Part shown: piece by piece, positions 8,826 through 18,840 of the stretch
Position numbering within the stretch: position 1 is the first letter of the stretch
Layout: each line of letters opens with the position of its first letter
Source: Aureimonas sp. Leaf427
Lineage (GTDB): Bacteria > Pseudomonadota > Alphaproteobacteria > Rhizobiales > Rhizobiaceae
Assembly (NCBI RefSeq): GCF_001425485.1
Contig: NZ_LMQW01000023.1
Span: 248,457 to 312,456 of the forward strand
Direction: 5' to 3'
Length of the DNA: 64,000 nucleotides
Made by a program: the position numbers and the translations under genes
The notes under the pieces: generated by a model
Told to the model about the DNA's origin: nothing
What the model saw: the letters and a program-made list of their open reading frames with translations, nothing else
Databases searched by the model: none

Positions 8826-10013
8826 ATGACCAGCACCGACAGCACGCCCCACCTCCCGGCCGAGCAGCGTATCGACTGGATCGCCGCCGGCGCGGCCATC
8901 GCCTCGATCAGCGCGGTCGGCATCGCGCTCGGCCTCGGCCTGCCGCTTCTCAGCGTGATCCTGGAAGAGCGCGGGATCTCGCCGACGATGATCGGCTTCA
9001 ACAGCGCTGTCGCCGGCGTCGCCTCGCTCGTCGCCGCGCCGCTCGTGACTCCCATCGCACGGCACATCGGCGTGCGCACGACCATGGTCCTCTCGATTCT
9101 CGCCGCCGCCGCCTCGGCGCTCGGCTTCTACTTTTTCGTGCCCTTCTGGACGTGGTTTCCGCTCCGGCTCGTCTTCCACTTCTCGATCACCGCGCTCTTC
9201 ATCCTCTCCGAATTCTGGATCAACGCGGCAGCGCCCCCGACCCGAAGGGGTCTCATCCTCGGCATCTATGCGACCTTCCTCTCGCTCGGCTTCGCGGCGG
9301 GGCCGTGGATCTTCTCGCAGATCGGTTCGGAGGGCTTCCTGCCCTTCGGCATCGGAGCCGGCGTCATTCTCGCCTCCCTGGTACCGCTTCTCCTGGCCTG
9401 GAACCGAGAGCCGCTGATCGGCGAGCGGCAGGCCGGCTCGTTCTGGCGCTATCTCTTCGCCGTGCCCACGGCGACGGCGGCCGTGCTCGTCTTCGGCGCG
9501 GTCGAATCGGGCGGCTTCGCGCTCTTTCCGATCTTCGGGGAGATGGCGCGATTCTCGCAGGCCGACGCGGCGCAGCTCCTGACGGCGATCGGCCTCGGCA
9601 ACGTTCTCCTCCAGATCCCGATCGGCCTTTACAGCGACCGCGTGAAGGACCGCCGCGTGCTCCTCCTCGCCTTCGCCGCGATCGGTCTTGTGGGTTCGCT
9701 CTGCCTGCCCTTCCTCACGGAGAACTGGTGGATGATGGCGGGCGTGCTCTTCATTTGGGGCGGATGCGTCGCCGGGCTCTACACGGTCGGCCTTGCCCAT
9801 CTCGGTGCCCAGCTCGCGGGCGCGGAGCTCGCCTCGGCCAATGCGGCCTTCATCTTCTGCTACGCCGTCGGAATGCTGATCGGCCCGCAGGTGATCGGCA
9901 GTTCGCTCGACCTCTTCGGCGCGGACGGCTTCTCCTTCGCCCTTGCCTTCTTCTTCATCGGCTATGTCCTGCTCGCCGGAACGCGCATCGCGCGCGCGCC
10001 CAACCCGAGTTGA
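8826..10013 (+). CDS. MFS transporter
   Basis: A 395-aa major facilitator superfamily permease with about 12 hydrophobic segments; the cytoplasmic loop after TM2 and the IGLYSDRVKDRRVLL loop between the two halves fit the family. Substrate cannot be told from sequence. I prefer the ATG at 8826, five bases after the NUDIX stop. An in-frame ATG at 8748 would overlap the NUDIX gene by 73 bases and add a proline-rich non-membrane leader. It belongs to the rnr-DUF983-NUDIX run of genes, which is conserved in Hyphomicrobiales. Confidence 0.85.
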   Translation: MTSTDSTPHLPAEQRIDWIAAGAAIASISAVGIALGLGLPLLSVILEERGISPTMIGFNSAVAGVASLVAAPLVTPIARHIGVRTTMVLSILAAAASALGFYFFVPFWTWFPLRLVFHFSITALFILSEFWINAAAPPTRRGLILGIYATFLSLGFAAGPWIFSQIGSEGFLPFGIGAGVILASLVPLLLAWNREPLIGERQAGSFWRYLFAVPTATAAVLVFGAVESGGFALFPIFGEMARFSQADAAQLLTAIGLGNVLLQIPIGLYSDRVKDRRVLLLAFAAIGLVGSLCLPFLTENWWMMAGVLFIWGGCVAGLYTVGLAHLGAQLAGAELASANAAFIFCYAVGMLIGPQVIGSSLDLFGADGFSFALAFFFIGYVLLAGTRIARAPNPS

Positions 10014-10201
10014 CTTTTGCGACCTCAGAGGGGATAAGCGCCGTGATGAGCCGGGCGTCCGCCGGGCGCGGCGACGCGTCCATGCTGCCGGTCGGGACGC
10101 CGAAACCTCGGCATCAACAAGAACCTCTGCCGAGACGGATACGGACGCGACAAGCGCCGTGATGGGCAGACCAACATTGCGCAGGGCGTGGGAAGACCGA
10201 C

Positions 10202-10369
10202 ATGGCGAAGGCAACGACGATCAAGATCAAGCTGCTCAGCACGGCTGAGACCGGCTATTTCTACGTCACGACGAAGAACAGCCGCACGATGACCGACAAG
10301 ATGGTCAAGACGAAGTACGATCCGGTCGCTCGCAAGCACGTCGACTTCCGCGAGACCAAGATCAAGTAA
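10202..10369 (+). CDS. rpmG: 50S ribosomal protein L33
   Basis: A 55-aa protein, the exact usual length of L33, reading [15 protein letters not shown] and ending DFRETKIK. It is a component of the large ribosomal subunit near the E site. It has no cysteines, so it is the zinc-free type. The internal [16 protein letters not shown] is a family hallmark. It is followed immediately by a strong intrinsic terminator, so it ends a transcript. The 188 bases upstream, after the MFS gene, hold no gene and presumably the promoter. Confidence 0.95.
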   Translation: MAKATTIKIKLLSTAETGYFYVTTKNSRTMTDKMVKTKYDPVARKHVDFRETKIK

Positions 10370-10398
10370 GAGGCCTCTCGCCTCTTCCGGGATGCAAG

Positions 10399-10425
10399 CG
10401 CCGCCTTCGGGCGGCGTTTTCGTTT
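10399..10425 (+). terminator. Intrinsic terminator of rpmG
   Basis: A perfect 7-bp GC stem (CGCCGCC at 10399-10405, GGCGGCG at 10410-10416) closed by a TTCG tetraloop and followed by TTTTCGTTT, 30 bases after the L33 stop. Confidence 0.9.
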
Positions 10426-10751
10426 GTGCGCTTCGTTGTCTGAACGCTGGCATCGAGTCGAGCAGCGATTGAGCGTCTGGCGCGGGGATGGTCGGCCTGT
10501 ATCCGGCGACGGCACGCGGATACCGCATGAAGCCAGGATGCCGACCGACCGCCCCGGGGACCCGAGAGGGTTGCGGCGGACCCTGGCGCTCCCTGAGTTT
10601 TTTCGAGCCCCATCCTTCGTGAAAGTTGGCCGTTCGTCCCGCGATCGACCGTCCATCCAAAGCCTGCCCGAAGCGGGCGGAGCGAGGCGTCGCCGGGCGC
10701 CTTCCGTCAGGAATGGTTCGGCATCGTAGGCTGCACGTCGTAGCCCGACGC
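10426..10751. other. Gap between convergent rpmG and pleD
   Basis: About 325 bases between the rpmG terminator and the pleD stop. I see no convincing gene, RNA or repeat; the reading frames here have no family signature or ribosome binding site. Confidence 0.5.
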
Positions 10752-12116
10752 TCAGGCCGCCCGTGTCTCGACCCGGTTCCGGCCCGCCCGCTTGGCGCTG
10801 TAGAGAGCCTGGTCGGCCCGCTTCAGCATCGTTTCGGCGCTGTCGCCGGGGCCGAGATTGGCATAGCCGACGCTGACCGTGACGTTCAGCGCCTCGCCGC
10901 CGATCGCGAAGGGTGCCTCCGCCGTGAGAACCCGGATTCGTTCGGCGACGCCCAGCGCCGCGCGCTCGTCGGCTTCCGGCATGAGCACGACGAACTCCTC
11001 CCCGCCGAATCGGCAGGCGAGATCGCTCGCCCGGAGGCTCTGCTTCACCCGCGCGGCGAACTCGCGCAGAACATGGTCGCCGGCATCGTGGCCGAACCCG
11101 TCGTTGATGCGCTTGAAATGGTCGATATCGGCGATGAGCACGGCAAGCGGCCGCTGATCGGCCGTGGCGCGCTCCACGAGCTTGGGCAGATGCGTCTCCA
11201 GAAAGCGCCGGTTGCTGAGGCCGGTCAGCCCGTCCGTCACGGCCAGTTCGATCGTCTGGCGCAGGGACTGGCGCAGGCTTTCGTCGTAGCGCCGGCGCTT
11301 CACCTGCGTCCGGACGCGCGCCCTCAGCTCGTTCCGGTCGATCGGCGCGATCAGATAGTCGTTGGCGCCGAGTTCCATGGCCTTCGCCGCGCGGATTTCG
11401 TCCGCCGCGTCCGTGATCAGGAGAATCGGGATCTGGCGGATCGAGTCGCGGGATCGGATCTGCGAGCAGAGCCGCAGGGCGTCGTAGTCGCCGCTGGCGA
11501 GATCGACCACGAAGAGATCGGCGCCCGCAGCCTCGCGGCTGGCCAGAGCGTCGGGGCTCGTCGGCACTTCGACGACGGTCTGCTCGTCCTTCAGGATCTT
11601 GCCGAGGCGCCGCGCCATGCCGCCGGCATCCTCGAAGATCATCACGCGCCCGCCGAGGCCCGCACGGCCGAGGTCGCCGAGAAGATCGCCCGACGAGACG
11701 ACGCTCGCCGTCGTTTCCGCACGCACGCGCAGCTCGTCCGTCAGAAGCTTCAGCCGGGTCAGGCTGCGGACGCGGCTGAAAAGCTGAAGATCACGGACGG
11801 GTTTGGTCAGGAAGTCGTCGGCCCCGGCTTCCAGGCCCATGACGCGGTCCGACGGCTGGTCGAGCGCGGTCACGAGCACGATCGGCAGGTGGCGCGTCTT
11901 CGGGTCGGCCTTCAGAAGACGGCAGACCTCGTAGCCGTCCATATCCGGCATCATCACGTCGAGAAGAACGAGATCGATCGCTTCGGACTGGCAGATGGCG
12001 AGTGCCTCCGGCCCGCTTCGCGCCAGCACCACCTCGTAATATTCCGCGTTCAGCCGCGCCTCGAGAAGCCGCAGGTTGATGTCGAGATCGTCGACGACGA
12101 GGATTCGCGCGGACAT
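10752..12116 (-). CDS. pleD: PleD-type response regulator diguanylate cyclase
   Basis: A 454-aa protein with receiver-receiver-GGDEF architecture, as in Caulobacter PleD, which makes cyclic di-GMP at the cell pole and drives the motile-to-sessile change. The first receiver has the phospho-acceptor Asp53 (LLDVMMPD) and Lys at TKP; the second receiver (about 155-275) lacks a canonical acceptor context and is likely an adaptor. The catalytic motif is GGEEF, a functional variant, and the inhibitory I-site RASD sits five residues before it. A strong ribosome binding site (GAGGAGGGG) precedes the ATG. divK lies 10 bases upstream, so kinase input through DivK/DivJ/PleC-like partners is likely. Confidence 0.95.
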   Translation of the reverse strand: MSARILVVDDLDINLRLLEARLNAEYYEVVLARSGPEALAICQSEAIDLVLLDVMMPDMDGYEVCRLLKADPKTRHLPIVLVTALDQPSDRVMGLEAGADDFLTKPVRDLQLFSRVRSLTRLKLLTDELRVRAETTASVVSSGDLLGDLGRAGLGGRVMIFEDAGGMARRLGKILKDEQTVVEVPTSPDALASREAAGADLFVVDLASGDYDALRLCSQIRSRDSIRQIPILLITDAADEIRAAKAMELGANDYLIAPIDRNELRARVRTQVKRRRYDESLRQSLRQTIELAVTDGLTGLSNRRFLETHLPKLVERATADQRPLAVLIADIDHFKRINDGFGHDAGDHVLREFAARVKQSLRASDLACRFGGEEFVVLMPEADERAALGVAERIRVLTAEAPFAIGGEALNVTVSVGYANLGPGDSAETMLKRADQALYSAKRAGRNRVETRAA

Positions 12117-12126
12117 CGGCCCCTCC

Positions 12127-12498
12127 TCAAGCGTCGCCGAGGAAGGACTTGATGGTCTCGATGAACTTCGTCACGGAAATGGGCTTCGAGATATAGGCCT
12201 CGCAGCCGCCCTTCCTGATCCGCTCCTCGTCCCCCTTCATCGCGAAGGCGGTGACGGCGATCACCGGGATCTTGTGCAATTCGCTATCGGCCTTCAGCTG
12301 CTTCGTCACGTCCAGGCCGGAAATTTCCGGTAGTTGTATGTCCATCAGGATCAGGTCCGGATGGTGCTCTCGCGCCAGATCGACGGCGGTCAGGCCGCTC
12401 CGCGTCTGGACGGTGCGGTAGCCGTGCGCCTCGATCAGATCGCGGAAGAGCTTCATATTGAGCTCGTTATCCTCGACAATCATCACGGTCTTCGTCAT
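12127..12498 (-). CDS. divK: Single-domain response regulator DivK
   Basis: A 123-aa stand-alone receiver with no output domain, starting [18 protein letters not shown], with phospho-acceptor Asp53 ([10 protein letters not shown]), Thr in VIAVTAFAM and Lys in YISKPI. DivK controls cell-cycle progression by modulating histidine kinases upstream of CtrA. The frame stays open far upstream but homology begins at this ATG, which has a GAGGCGG ribosome binding site. It precedes pleD on the same strand and they are probably co-transcribed. Confidence 0.95.
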   Translation of the reverse strand: MTKTVMIVEDNELNMKLFRDLIEAHGYRTVQTRSGLTAVDLAREHHPDLILMDIQLPEISGLDVTKQLKADSELHKIPVIAVTAFAMKGDEERIRKGGCEAYISKPISVTKFIETIKSFLGDA

Positions 12499-12616
12499 CC
12501 GCCTCACTCCAAGGTTCAGCCGGTCCACGCCGATTTCTCGGGTGGATGGATCGAGGACTATCCGAATTTGATTTAAGAAATAGGTATCTCCGAAAGCATC
12601 AGAGGAATCGCATCCT
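12499..12616. promoter_or_regulatory. Divergent regulatory region divK / DUF3572
   Basis: A 118-base divergent intergenic region with an AT-rich core (12561-12595). A GAATC, which fits the GANTC site of the CcrM methylase, lies at 12605-12609, and a TTAA lies in the core. Such elements are common near cell-cycle genes in this class, but I do not see a full CtrA box. Confidence 0.35.
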
Positions 12617-12928
12617 GTGTCGAACTTCAAAACGCCCGCCCGCCGCGCTCCAGGCCCCGAAGCGGCGGAAGCGATGGGCGTGAAGGCTCTCCAGTTCCTC
12701 GCCGGCGATCCCGTCCAGCTGCATCGCTTCCTCGATCTCAGCGGCCTCCAGCCGCAGGAGCTGCGGGCCGCCGCCGCGGACCCCGCCTTCTTCGCCGGGC
12801 TGCTCGACTTCCTCCTCGGCCACGAGCCGACGCTTCTGGCCTTCGCGGCCGAGGCCGACATCGCGCCGGAGGACGTCGCTGCCGCAAGGCAGACGCTCGG
12901 CGCGGCCTTCGGGGCGGATGCCCGATGA
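12617..12928 (+). CDS. DUF3572 family protein
   Basis: A 103-aa, helix-rich protein of the DUF3572 family: [25 protein letters not shown] and [20 protein letters not shown] are typical. It is nearly always next to divK in Hyphomicrobiales; function unknown. The start is GTG with an AGAGGAA about 10 bases upstream. The stop overlaps the next gene by 4 bases (ATGA), so they are coupled. Confidence 0.85.
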   Translation: MSNFKTPARRAPGPEAAEAMGVKALQFLAGDPVQLHRFLDLSGLQPQELRAAAADPAFFAGLLDFLLGHEPTLLAFAAEADIAPEDVAAARQTLGAAFGADAR

Positions 12929-13614
12929 AGCGCGCCCCGACGACCATGGGCCCGGCCGTCGCCGATCTCGAACGCCGCCGCGACGCGCTCGTGGTGCTCG
13001 ATATCGACGAGGTCGTCATCCACTTCATCGAGCCCTTCAAGGCGCTGCTCGAAGAGCATGGCGCGCGGCTGAAGGCGGACGACTTCCGGCTGACCGGCAA
13101 CGTCCGCTCCCTTTCGACGGGCGCCGCGCTGACGGGCCACGAGCTGAACGGCATGACGGAACGGCTCTACGAGGACCAGGAAACGCGGCAGACTTTGGTC
13201 GACGGCGTCCGCGAGGCTGTCGCCGCGATCGCGCCGGTCGCCGACATCGTGTTCCTGACGGCCATGACGCCGTCCTTCTACCCCGTCCGGCGCCGCCATC
13301 TCGACACGGCGGGGCTCGACGCGCCGATGATCGCGACCGAGCGCTCCAAGGGCGGCGTCGTCGCGGAGCTTGCCGAGATCTGGCCGGGACCGATCGTCTT
13401 CGTGGACGATCTGCCGCCCAATCTCGTCACCGTCGGCCGCAGCGTGCCCCGCGCCTTCCTCGTGCATCTCATGGCCAGCGAGACCTTCCGCGCCCATCTG
13501 CCGCCTCTGCCGGAGGGTGCGGCCTCCGCGCGCGATTGGCCACATGCGACCGACCTTATTCTCCGGAGGATTGCAGGCGGCGCTCCCTTGTCGAAGGCGG
13601 CACCCGGCGCCTAG
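12925..13614 (+). CDS. HAD-like hydrolase of unknown substrate
   Basis: A 229-aa protein with haloacid-dehalogenase-like motifs: motif I as VVLDIDEVV near residue 24 (nucleophile Asp and the Asp two residues on), motif II as FLTAM, a lysine in ERSKGG for motif III, and motif IV as VFVDDLPPN. It could be a phosphatase, but no close substrate family is recognisable. It is coupled to DUF3572 upstream and dinB follows 10 bases after its stop, so the three may be one transcript. Confidence 0.7.
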   Translation: MKRAPTTMGPAVADLERRRDALVVLDIDEVVIHFIEPFKALLEEHGARLKADDFRLTGNVRSLSTGAALTGHELNGMTERLYEDQETRQTLVDGVREAVAAIAPVADIVFLTAMTPSFYPVRRRHLDTAGLDAPMIATERSKGGVVAELAEIWPGPIVFVDDLPPNLVTVGRSVPRAFLVHLMASETFRAHLPPLPEGAASARDWPHATDLILRRIAGGAPLSKAAPGA

Positions 13615-13624
13615 TCTCGACGGT

Positions 13625-14962
13625 ATGGAAGCCCCTGCCATCGCTCCGAGATTTTCGATCTCAGGGGTCTGCCGCGATTGCCTCGCGCAGGCGGGAGACG
13701 GCGCACGCCGGTGCCTTTCCTGCGGCAGTCCGCGTGTTCTGCGCCATCCCGAACTCGCCTCGCTGTCCATCGCCCATCTCGACTGCGACGCCTTCTATGC
13801 CGCGGTCGAAAAGCGCGACCGGCCGGACCTTGCGGACAAGCCGCTGATCATCGGCGGCGGCAAGCGCGGCGTCGTGACGACGGCCTGCTACATCGCCCGA
13901 ATCAAGGGCGTTCGCTCCGCCATGCCGATGTTCAAGGCGCTTCAGCTCTGCCCGGAGGCGGTCATCATACGGCCCGACATGGCGAAATATGCCGAGGTCG
14001 GCCGCGAGGTGCGCGAGCGCATGCGCGCCATCACGCCGCTCGTCGAGCCACTCTCCATCGACGAAGCCTTCATGGACCTGTCCGGCACGGAACGAATGCA
14101 CGGCGAGCCGAGCGCCGTGACGCTGGCGCGGCTCGCCGCCGGCATCGAGCGCGACCTGCGGATTTCCGTCTCGATCGGTCTCTCGCACAACAAGTTCCTA
14201 GCCAAGATCGCATCCGATCTGCAGAAGCCGCGCGGATTCTCCGTCATCGGGAGAGCGGAGACGCTCGGCTTTCTCGCGGAACGGCCGATCTCCGCCATCT
14301 GGGGCGTCGGCGCCGCGACATCGGCCGTACTGGCCCGCGACGGGCTGACGCGTATCGCTCAGCTTCAGTCGATGAGCGAGACGGACCTGATGCGCCGGCA
14401 TGGCACGACCGGTCAGCGCCTTTGGCGCCTCGCGCGCGGGTTGGACACGCGCAGCGTCAACCCGCGCGGCGAGGCCAAGAGCATCTCGGCCGAGACGACC
14501 TTCAATGCCGATCTCTCCTCTCGCGAGGATCTCCTGCCCATCCTGCGCCAGCTTTCGGAGAAGGTGGCGCGGCGGCTGAAGGCGACGGATCTGGCCGCCT
14601 CGACCATCGTCCTCAAGCTGAAGACCGCCGATTTCAAGATCCGCACGCGCAACCGAAAGCTCGCCGATCCGACGCGCCTCGCCGACCGAATCTTCGATGC
14701 CGGGCGGCGCATGATCGAGAAGGAACTCGACGGGACACGATTCCGCCTGATCGGCATCGGCTGCAACGATTTCGAGCCCGCCCATCTCGCCGACCCGCCC
14801 GATCTCGTGGACCCCGCGGCCGGCAAACGCGCGCTGGCAGAGGCCGCCCTCGACCGGCTCAGAGCGAAGTTCGGCAACGCATCGATCGAAACCGGGCACA
14901 CGTTCCGGGCCCGGCCGGTGGACGCGCCGGATTCCTCGCTCCGCAAGAGCGACGAGATTTAG
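13625..14962 (+). CDS. dinB: DNA polymerase IV (Y family)
   Basis: Error-prone translesion polymerase (445 aa). The palm motif [11 protein letters not shown] and the SIDEAFMDL motif supply the catalytic acids. HhH-type fingers ([15 protein letters not shown]) and the little-finger domain follow. The ATG at 13625 gives an N-terminal extension with a CxxC-x10-CxxC pair (Cys16, 19, 30, 33) likely to bind zinc, which many rhizobial DinB proteins share; the frame is open further upstream but nothing there is family-like. The protein ends convergent with dnaE with an 86-base gap. Confidence 0.93.
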   Translation: MEAPAIAPRFSISGVCRDCLAQAGDGARRCLSCGSPRVLRHPELASLSIAHLDCDAFYAAVEKRDRPDLADKPLIIGGGKRGVVTTACYIARIKGVRSAMPMFKALQLCPEAVIIRPDMAKYAEVGREVRERMRAITPLVEPLSIDEAFMDLSGTERMHGEPSAVTLARLAAGIERDLRISVSIGLSHNKFLAKIASDLQKPRGFSVIGRAETLGFLAERPISAIWGVGAATSAVLARDGLTRIAQLQSMSETDLMRRHGTTGQRLWRLARGLDTRSVNPRGEAKSISAETTFNADLSSREDLLPILRQLSEKVARRLKATDLAASTIVLKLKTADFKIRTRNRKLADPTRLADRIFDAGRRMIEKELDGTRFRLIGIGCNDFEPAHLADPPDLVDPAAGKRALAEAALDRLRAKFGNASIETGHTFRARPVDAPDSSLRKSDEI

Positions 14963-15048
14963 CGAGTCGGTTGAGTCGCTTCGCGGGAACGGCTCAGCAT
15001 TCGATTCAAGCTCTTCGAGTGACGGTCGAAGGCGGGACCGGGCTGAAG

Positions 15049-18000
15049 CTAGGAAAGCTCCACTTCCAGCACGCCCGGAGCGGCCTTGATCGCGCTCGCC
15101 ATCTGCGGGGAGACGCGGTAGCGGCCGGGCAGCGAGATCTCGATCTCGCGCTCGCCGCCCGCGCGGATGAGAACGAGGGAGACCTCCGCGTCGCCGCCGC
15201 CTTGCAGCTGGCCCCGGAACGCATTCAGGGGCGCCGCGTCGCGCATGAAGACGCGGAGCGCCTTCTGCATGCGCACGGCCTCGTCTTCCAGCGATTGCAC
15301 CGACTGAGCGCGCAGCGAAACGCCCTCCGGGCGCTCCTCGGCGCCGACGAGGATGATGACGGAAGCGCCGGGTTCCAGCAGCTCGCGATATTGTGTCAGC
15401 ATCTCGGAGAACAGCACGACCTCGTATTGACCGCTGGAATCCGAGAGCGAGATGATGCCGATCTTCCCGCCGGTCCGCGTCTTGCGCTCCTGACGGGAGG
15501 TGACGGTGCCGGCGAGCTTGCCGGCGGTCGCGCCACGCCGGACGCCGGCGACGACGTCGGCATGGGTCTTCACGTTGAGGCGCTTCAGCGTCGCGCTGTA
15601 CTCGTCCAGCGGATGCGCCGAGAGGTAGAAGCCGATCGCCCCGAACTCGCGCATCAGCTTTTCGGTTGAGGTCCAGCCCTGCCCTTCGTTGAGGTAAAGC
15701 CGCTCGGGCTCGGCACCGGAGCCGCCGAACATGTCGTTCTGCCCGGAGCTGCGGCCTTCCGCGAGACGGGCGGCATAGCCGGACAGGCGTTCAAGATTGG
15801 TGGTCAGCCGGGCGCGGTCATGGCCGAACGTGTCGAGCGCACCTGCGGCGATCAGGCTTTCGAGCGTCCGCTTGTTGACGATCTTCGGGTCGATCCGTGC
15901 GCAGAAGTCCTCGAGGCTGGCAAAGCCCCGGTCGCCCCGCGCGGCGACGATGTGCTCCACCGCCTGCTCGCCGACGCCCTTGATGGCGGCGAGCGAGTAG
16001 AAGATCCGGTTGCCGTCGACTTCGAAAGCCTTGTGCGACGTCTGGACGGAGGGCGGAACGACCTCGATCCCGAGCCGCGCGGCGTCCATGCGGAAGTCGT
16101 TCAGCTTGTCGGTGTTGCCGGTGTCGAGCGTCATCGACGCGGCCAGGAACTCGGCCGGGAAGTTCGCCTTCAGATAGGCGGTCTGGTAGGCGACGAGCGC
16201 ATAGGCGGCCGCGTGGCTCTTGTTGAAGCCGTAGTCGGCGAACTTTGCCAGAAGGTCGAAGATCATGTTCGACTGGGGCTTGGTCAGCCCGTTCTTCACG
16301 GCGCCTTCGACGAATCGGACGCGCTGAACATCCATCTCCGCGCGGATCTTCTTGCCCATGGCGCGGCGCAGAAGATCGGCCTCGCCGAGCGAATAGCCCG
16401 ACAGAACCTGGGCGATCTGCATCACCTGTTCCTGATAGATGATGACGCCCTGCGTCTCCTTCAGGATGCTCTCGATCATCGGGTGGAGGAAGTCCGGCTC
16501 CTCCTCCCCGTGTTTGCAGGCATTGTAGGTCGGGATGTTCTCCATCGGGCCCGGACGATAGAGCGCGACGAGGGCGATGATGTCCTCGAACCGATCGGGC
16601 CGCATGCCGATCAGCGCCTTGCGCATGCCGACCGATTCCACCTGGAACACGCCGACGGTCTCGCCGCGCGTCAGCATCTCGTAGGACTTCTTGTCGTCGA
16701 GCGGCAGGCTGCCGAGATCGATGTCGACGCCGCGCCGGGCGATGAGATCGACCGCCGTCTTCAGCGTCGTCAGCGTCTTCAGGCCGAGGAAGTCGAACTT
16801 CACGAGTCCGGCCTGCTCCACCCATTTCATGTTGTACTGCGTCACCGGCATGTCGGAGCGCGGGTCGCGATACATGGGCACGAGCTTCGACAGGGGCCGA
16901 TCGCCGATGACGATGCCGGCGGCGTGCGTCGAGGCGTGGCGGTAGAGGCCCTCCAGCTTCAGCGCGATCGAGATCAGGCGATCGACGATTTCCTCCTTCT
17001 CGCGCGCCTCCTGCAGGCGCGGCTCCTCGATAAGCGCCTGCGCGAGCGTCACGGGATTGGCGGGGTTCGCGGGCACCATCTTGCAGAGCTTGTCGACATG
17101 GCCGTAGCTCATTTCGAGCACGCGGCCGACGTCGCGCAGGCAGGCGCGCGCCTGCAGCGTTCCGAAGGTGATGATCTGCCCGACCTGCTCGCGGCCGTAC
17201 TTGTCCTGAACGTAGCGGATGACCTCACCGCGCCGGTCCTGGCAGAAGTCGATGTCGAAGTCCGGCATCGAGACGCGGTCTGGGTTCAGGAAGCGCTCGA
17301 AGAGAAGATTGAACCGCAGCGGATCGAGATCGGTGATCGTCAGCGAATAGGCGACGAGCGAGCCCGCGCCCGAACCACGGCCCGGCCCGACCGGGATTCC
17401 TTGCGCCTTCGCCCATTTGATGAAGTCGGCGACGATCAGGAAGTAGCCGGGAAACTTCATGCGCTCGATGACGTCGAGCTCGAAGGCGAGCCGCGCGCGA
17501 TAGACCTCGACTGTCTGGCCCTCGCAGGGCCCGTGCATCGCGAGACGCGCCTCGAGCCCCTCCTCCGCCTGACGGCGCAGCTCCAGCGCCTCGACGCGCT
17601 CGGCCTCGGCGGGATCGGCATCCGCGCCGGCAAAGCGCGGCAGGATCGGCTTGCGCGTGCGCGGCCGGTAGGAACAGCGGCGCGCGATCTCGATCGTGTT
17701 GTCCAGCGCCTCCGGCAGATCGGCGAAGAGGACGGCCATTTCGGCCTGGCTTTTCAGGCAGTGGTCGCGCGTCAGGCGGCGCCGGTCCTCGTGGCTGACG
17801 AGCCGGTTGCAGGCCACCGCGATCAACGCGTCGTGCGCGTCGAAATCGTCGGGGCAGAAGAAGAAGGGCTCGTTGGTCGCGACGAGCGGCAGGTCCATCG
17901 CATAGGCGAGCTGCACGGTCTCGCTTTCGATCCGGCGCCCCCGCCCCTCCTGCCGCTGCAGCTCGACATAGAGCCGGTCGCCGTAGATGGCGCTCAGCGC

Positions 18001-18555
18001 TTCCAGGCGGGATTTGGCGATCGCGGAGCGTCCGGCCGCGATGGCGGAGCCGATCGGCCCGAGCGGACCGCCCGTCAGCGCGATGATGCCGCCGGCCCGG
18101 GAGCGCAGCCAGTCGATCTTCACATGCGGGCGGGCATCGGCCTCATGGCCGAGATAGGCGAGCGAAACGATCTCGACGAGATTGCCGTATCCCTCCTCCG
18201 TCGCCGCAATCAGCACCATCGGTGCATCCGGCGCCAAATTGGCCCGGTCGCGCTGGGAGGAGGATGCCTCGGGATCGGCATCGCCGAAATCGACATCGAG
18301 CTGACAGCCGACGATCGGCTGGACGCCCGATTTCGCTGCCTTCTCCGAGAATTCGAGAGCGCCGAAGAGATTGTTCGTGTCGGCGATTCCGATAGCGGGC
18401 GCGCCGTCGGACTTGGCGTGCTTCACGATCTGGTCGATCCGAAGAGCGCCTTCGAGAAGCGAGAAGGCGCTGTGCGTGCGCAGATGGATGAACTTCAGCG
18501 GTGCCGCTGCCGCACCGTCGGGTCCCTTGCCGTCAGGCTTCTGCGCCTCGCCCAT
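15049..18555 (-). CDS. dnaE: DNA polymerase III alpha subunit
   Basis: Replicative polymerase catalytic subunit (1168 aa, normal DnaE1 length). The N-terminal PHP domain starts at HLRTHSAFSLLEGA, the C-family palm carries the PDFDIDF catalytic aspartates, and a tandem HhH (YSLAAIKGVGEQAVEHI) and an OB-fold (KLAGTVTSRQERKTR) follow. The ATG has the usual MGEAQK-type variable leader. It is preceded on the same strand by a 28-residue membrane peptide and the lol genes. Confidence 0.97.
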   Translation of the reverse strand: MGEAQKPDGKGPDGAAAAPLKFIHLRTHSAFSLLEGALRIDQIVKHAKSDGAPAIGIADTNNLFGALEFSEKAAKSGVQPIVGCQLDVDFGDADPEASSSQRDRANLAPDAPMVLIAATEEGYGNLVEIVSLAYLGHEADARPHVKIDWLRSRAGGIIALTGGPLGPIGSAIAAGRSAIAKSRLEALSAIYGDRLYVELQRQEGRGRRIESETVQLAYAMDLPLVATNEPFFFCPDDFDAHDALIAVACNRLVSHEDRRRLTRDHCLKSQAEMAVLFADLPEALDNTIEIARRCSYRPRTRKPILPRFAGADADPAEAERVEALELRRQAEEGLEARLAMHGPCEGQTVEVYRARLAFELDVIERMKFPGYFLIVADFIKWAKAQGIPVGPGRGSGAGSLVAYSLTITDLDPLRFNLLFERFLNPDRVSMPDFDIDFCQDRRGEVIRYVQDKYGREQVGQIITFGTLQARACLRDVGRVLEMSYGHVDKLCKMVPANPANPVTLAQALIEEPRLQEAREKEEIVDRLISIALKLEGLYRHASTHAAGIVIGDRPLSKLVPMYRDPRSDMPVTQYNMKWVEQAGLVKFDFLGLKTLTTLKTAVDLIARRGVDIDLGSLPLDDKKSYEMLTRGETVGVFQVESVGMRKALIGMRPDRFEDIIALVALYRPGPMENIPTYNACKHGEEEPDFLHPMIESILKETQGVIIYQEQVMQIAQVLSGYSLGEADLLRRAMGKKIRAEMDVQRVRFVEGAVKNGLTKPQSNMIFDLLAKFADYGFNKSHAAAYALVAYQTAYLKANFPAEFLAASMTLDTGNTDKLNDFRMDAARLGIEVVPPSVQTSHKAFEVDGNRIFYSLAAIKGVGEQAVEHIVAARGDRGFASLEDFCARIDPKIVNKRTLESLIAAGALDTFGHDRARLTTNLERLSGYAARLAEGRSSGQNDMFGGSGAEPERLYLNEGQGWTSTEKLMREFGAIGFYLSAHPLDEYSATLKRLNVKTHADVVAGVRRGATAGKLAGTVTSRQERKTRTGGKIGIISLSDSSGQYEVVLFSEMLTQYRELLEPGASVIILVGAEERPEGVSLRAQSVQSLEDEAVRMQKALRVFMRDAAPLNAFRGQLQGGGDAEVSLVLIRAGGEREIEISLPGRYRVSPQMASAIKAAPGVLEVELS

Positions 18556-18654
18556 GGTCCACTCCGATCCGTCTGCCGCCGAGGCTCACCTTCGCGCCGG
18601 CTGACGCCGAAAGGAAAGCCCAAGCCCTTCGGTTTCAACAGGAAAGGCGGCTGG

Positions 18655-18741
18655 TCAGAGCGCGTAAACCATCACGGAAAAGCCCGTGAAGAAGACGGCG
18701 ACGGCGGCGAGCGAGGCAAGATCCTTGAGGAAGAAGGTCAT
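18655..18741 (-). CDS. 28-residue single-pass membrane peptide
   Basis: A short frame, MTFFLKDLASLAAVAVFFTG then FSVMVYAL, that is one continuous hydrophobic helix with a lysine and aspartate near the N-terminus. A GGAGACA lies 8 bases before the ATG, a good ribosome binding site. It lies on the minus strand between lolD and dnaE. I know no function; its composition suggests a small inner-membrane protein. It is too short for normal gene calling. Confidence 0.55.
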   Translation of the reverse strand: MTFFLKDLASLAAVAVFFTGFSVMVYAL

Positions 18742-18840
18742 GACATCTGTCTCCGTGTTTCGATGTTCTTGTTTTGTTCCTTTTCAAAGCGCGAGTCAAC
18801 CGGCCTCCTGTAGGCCACGATGACAGATGGTGAAGAAAGT

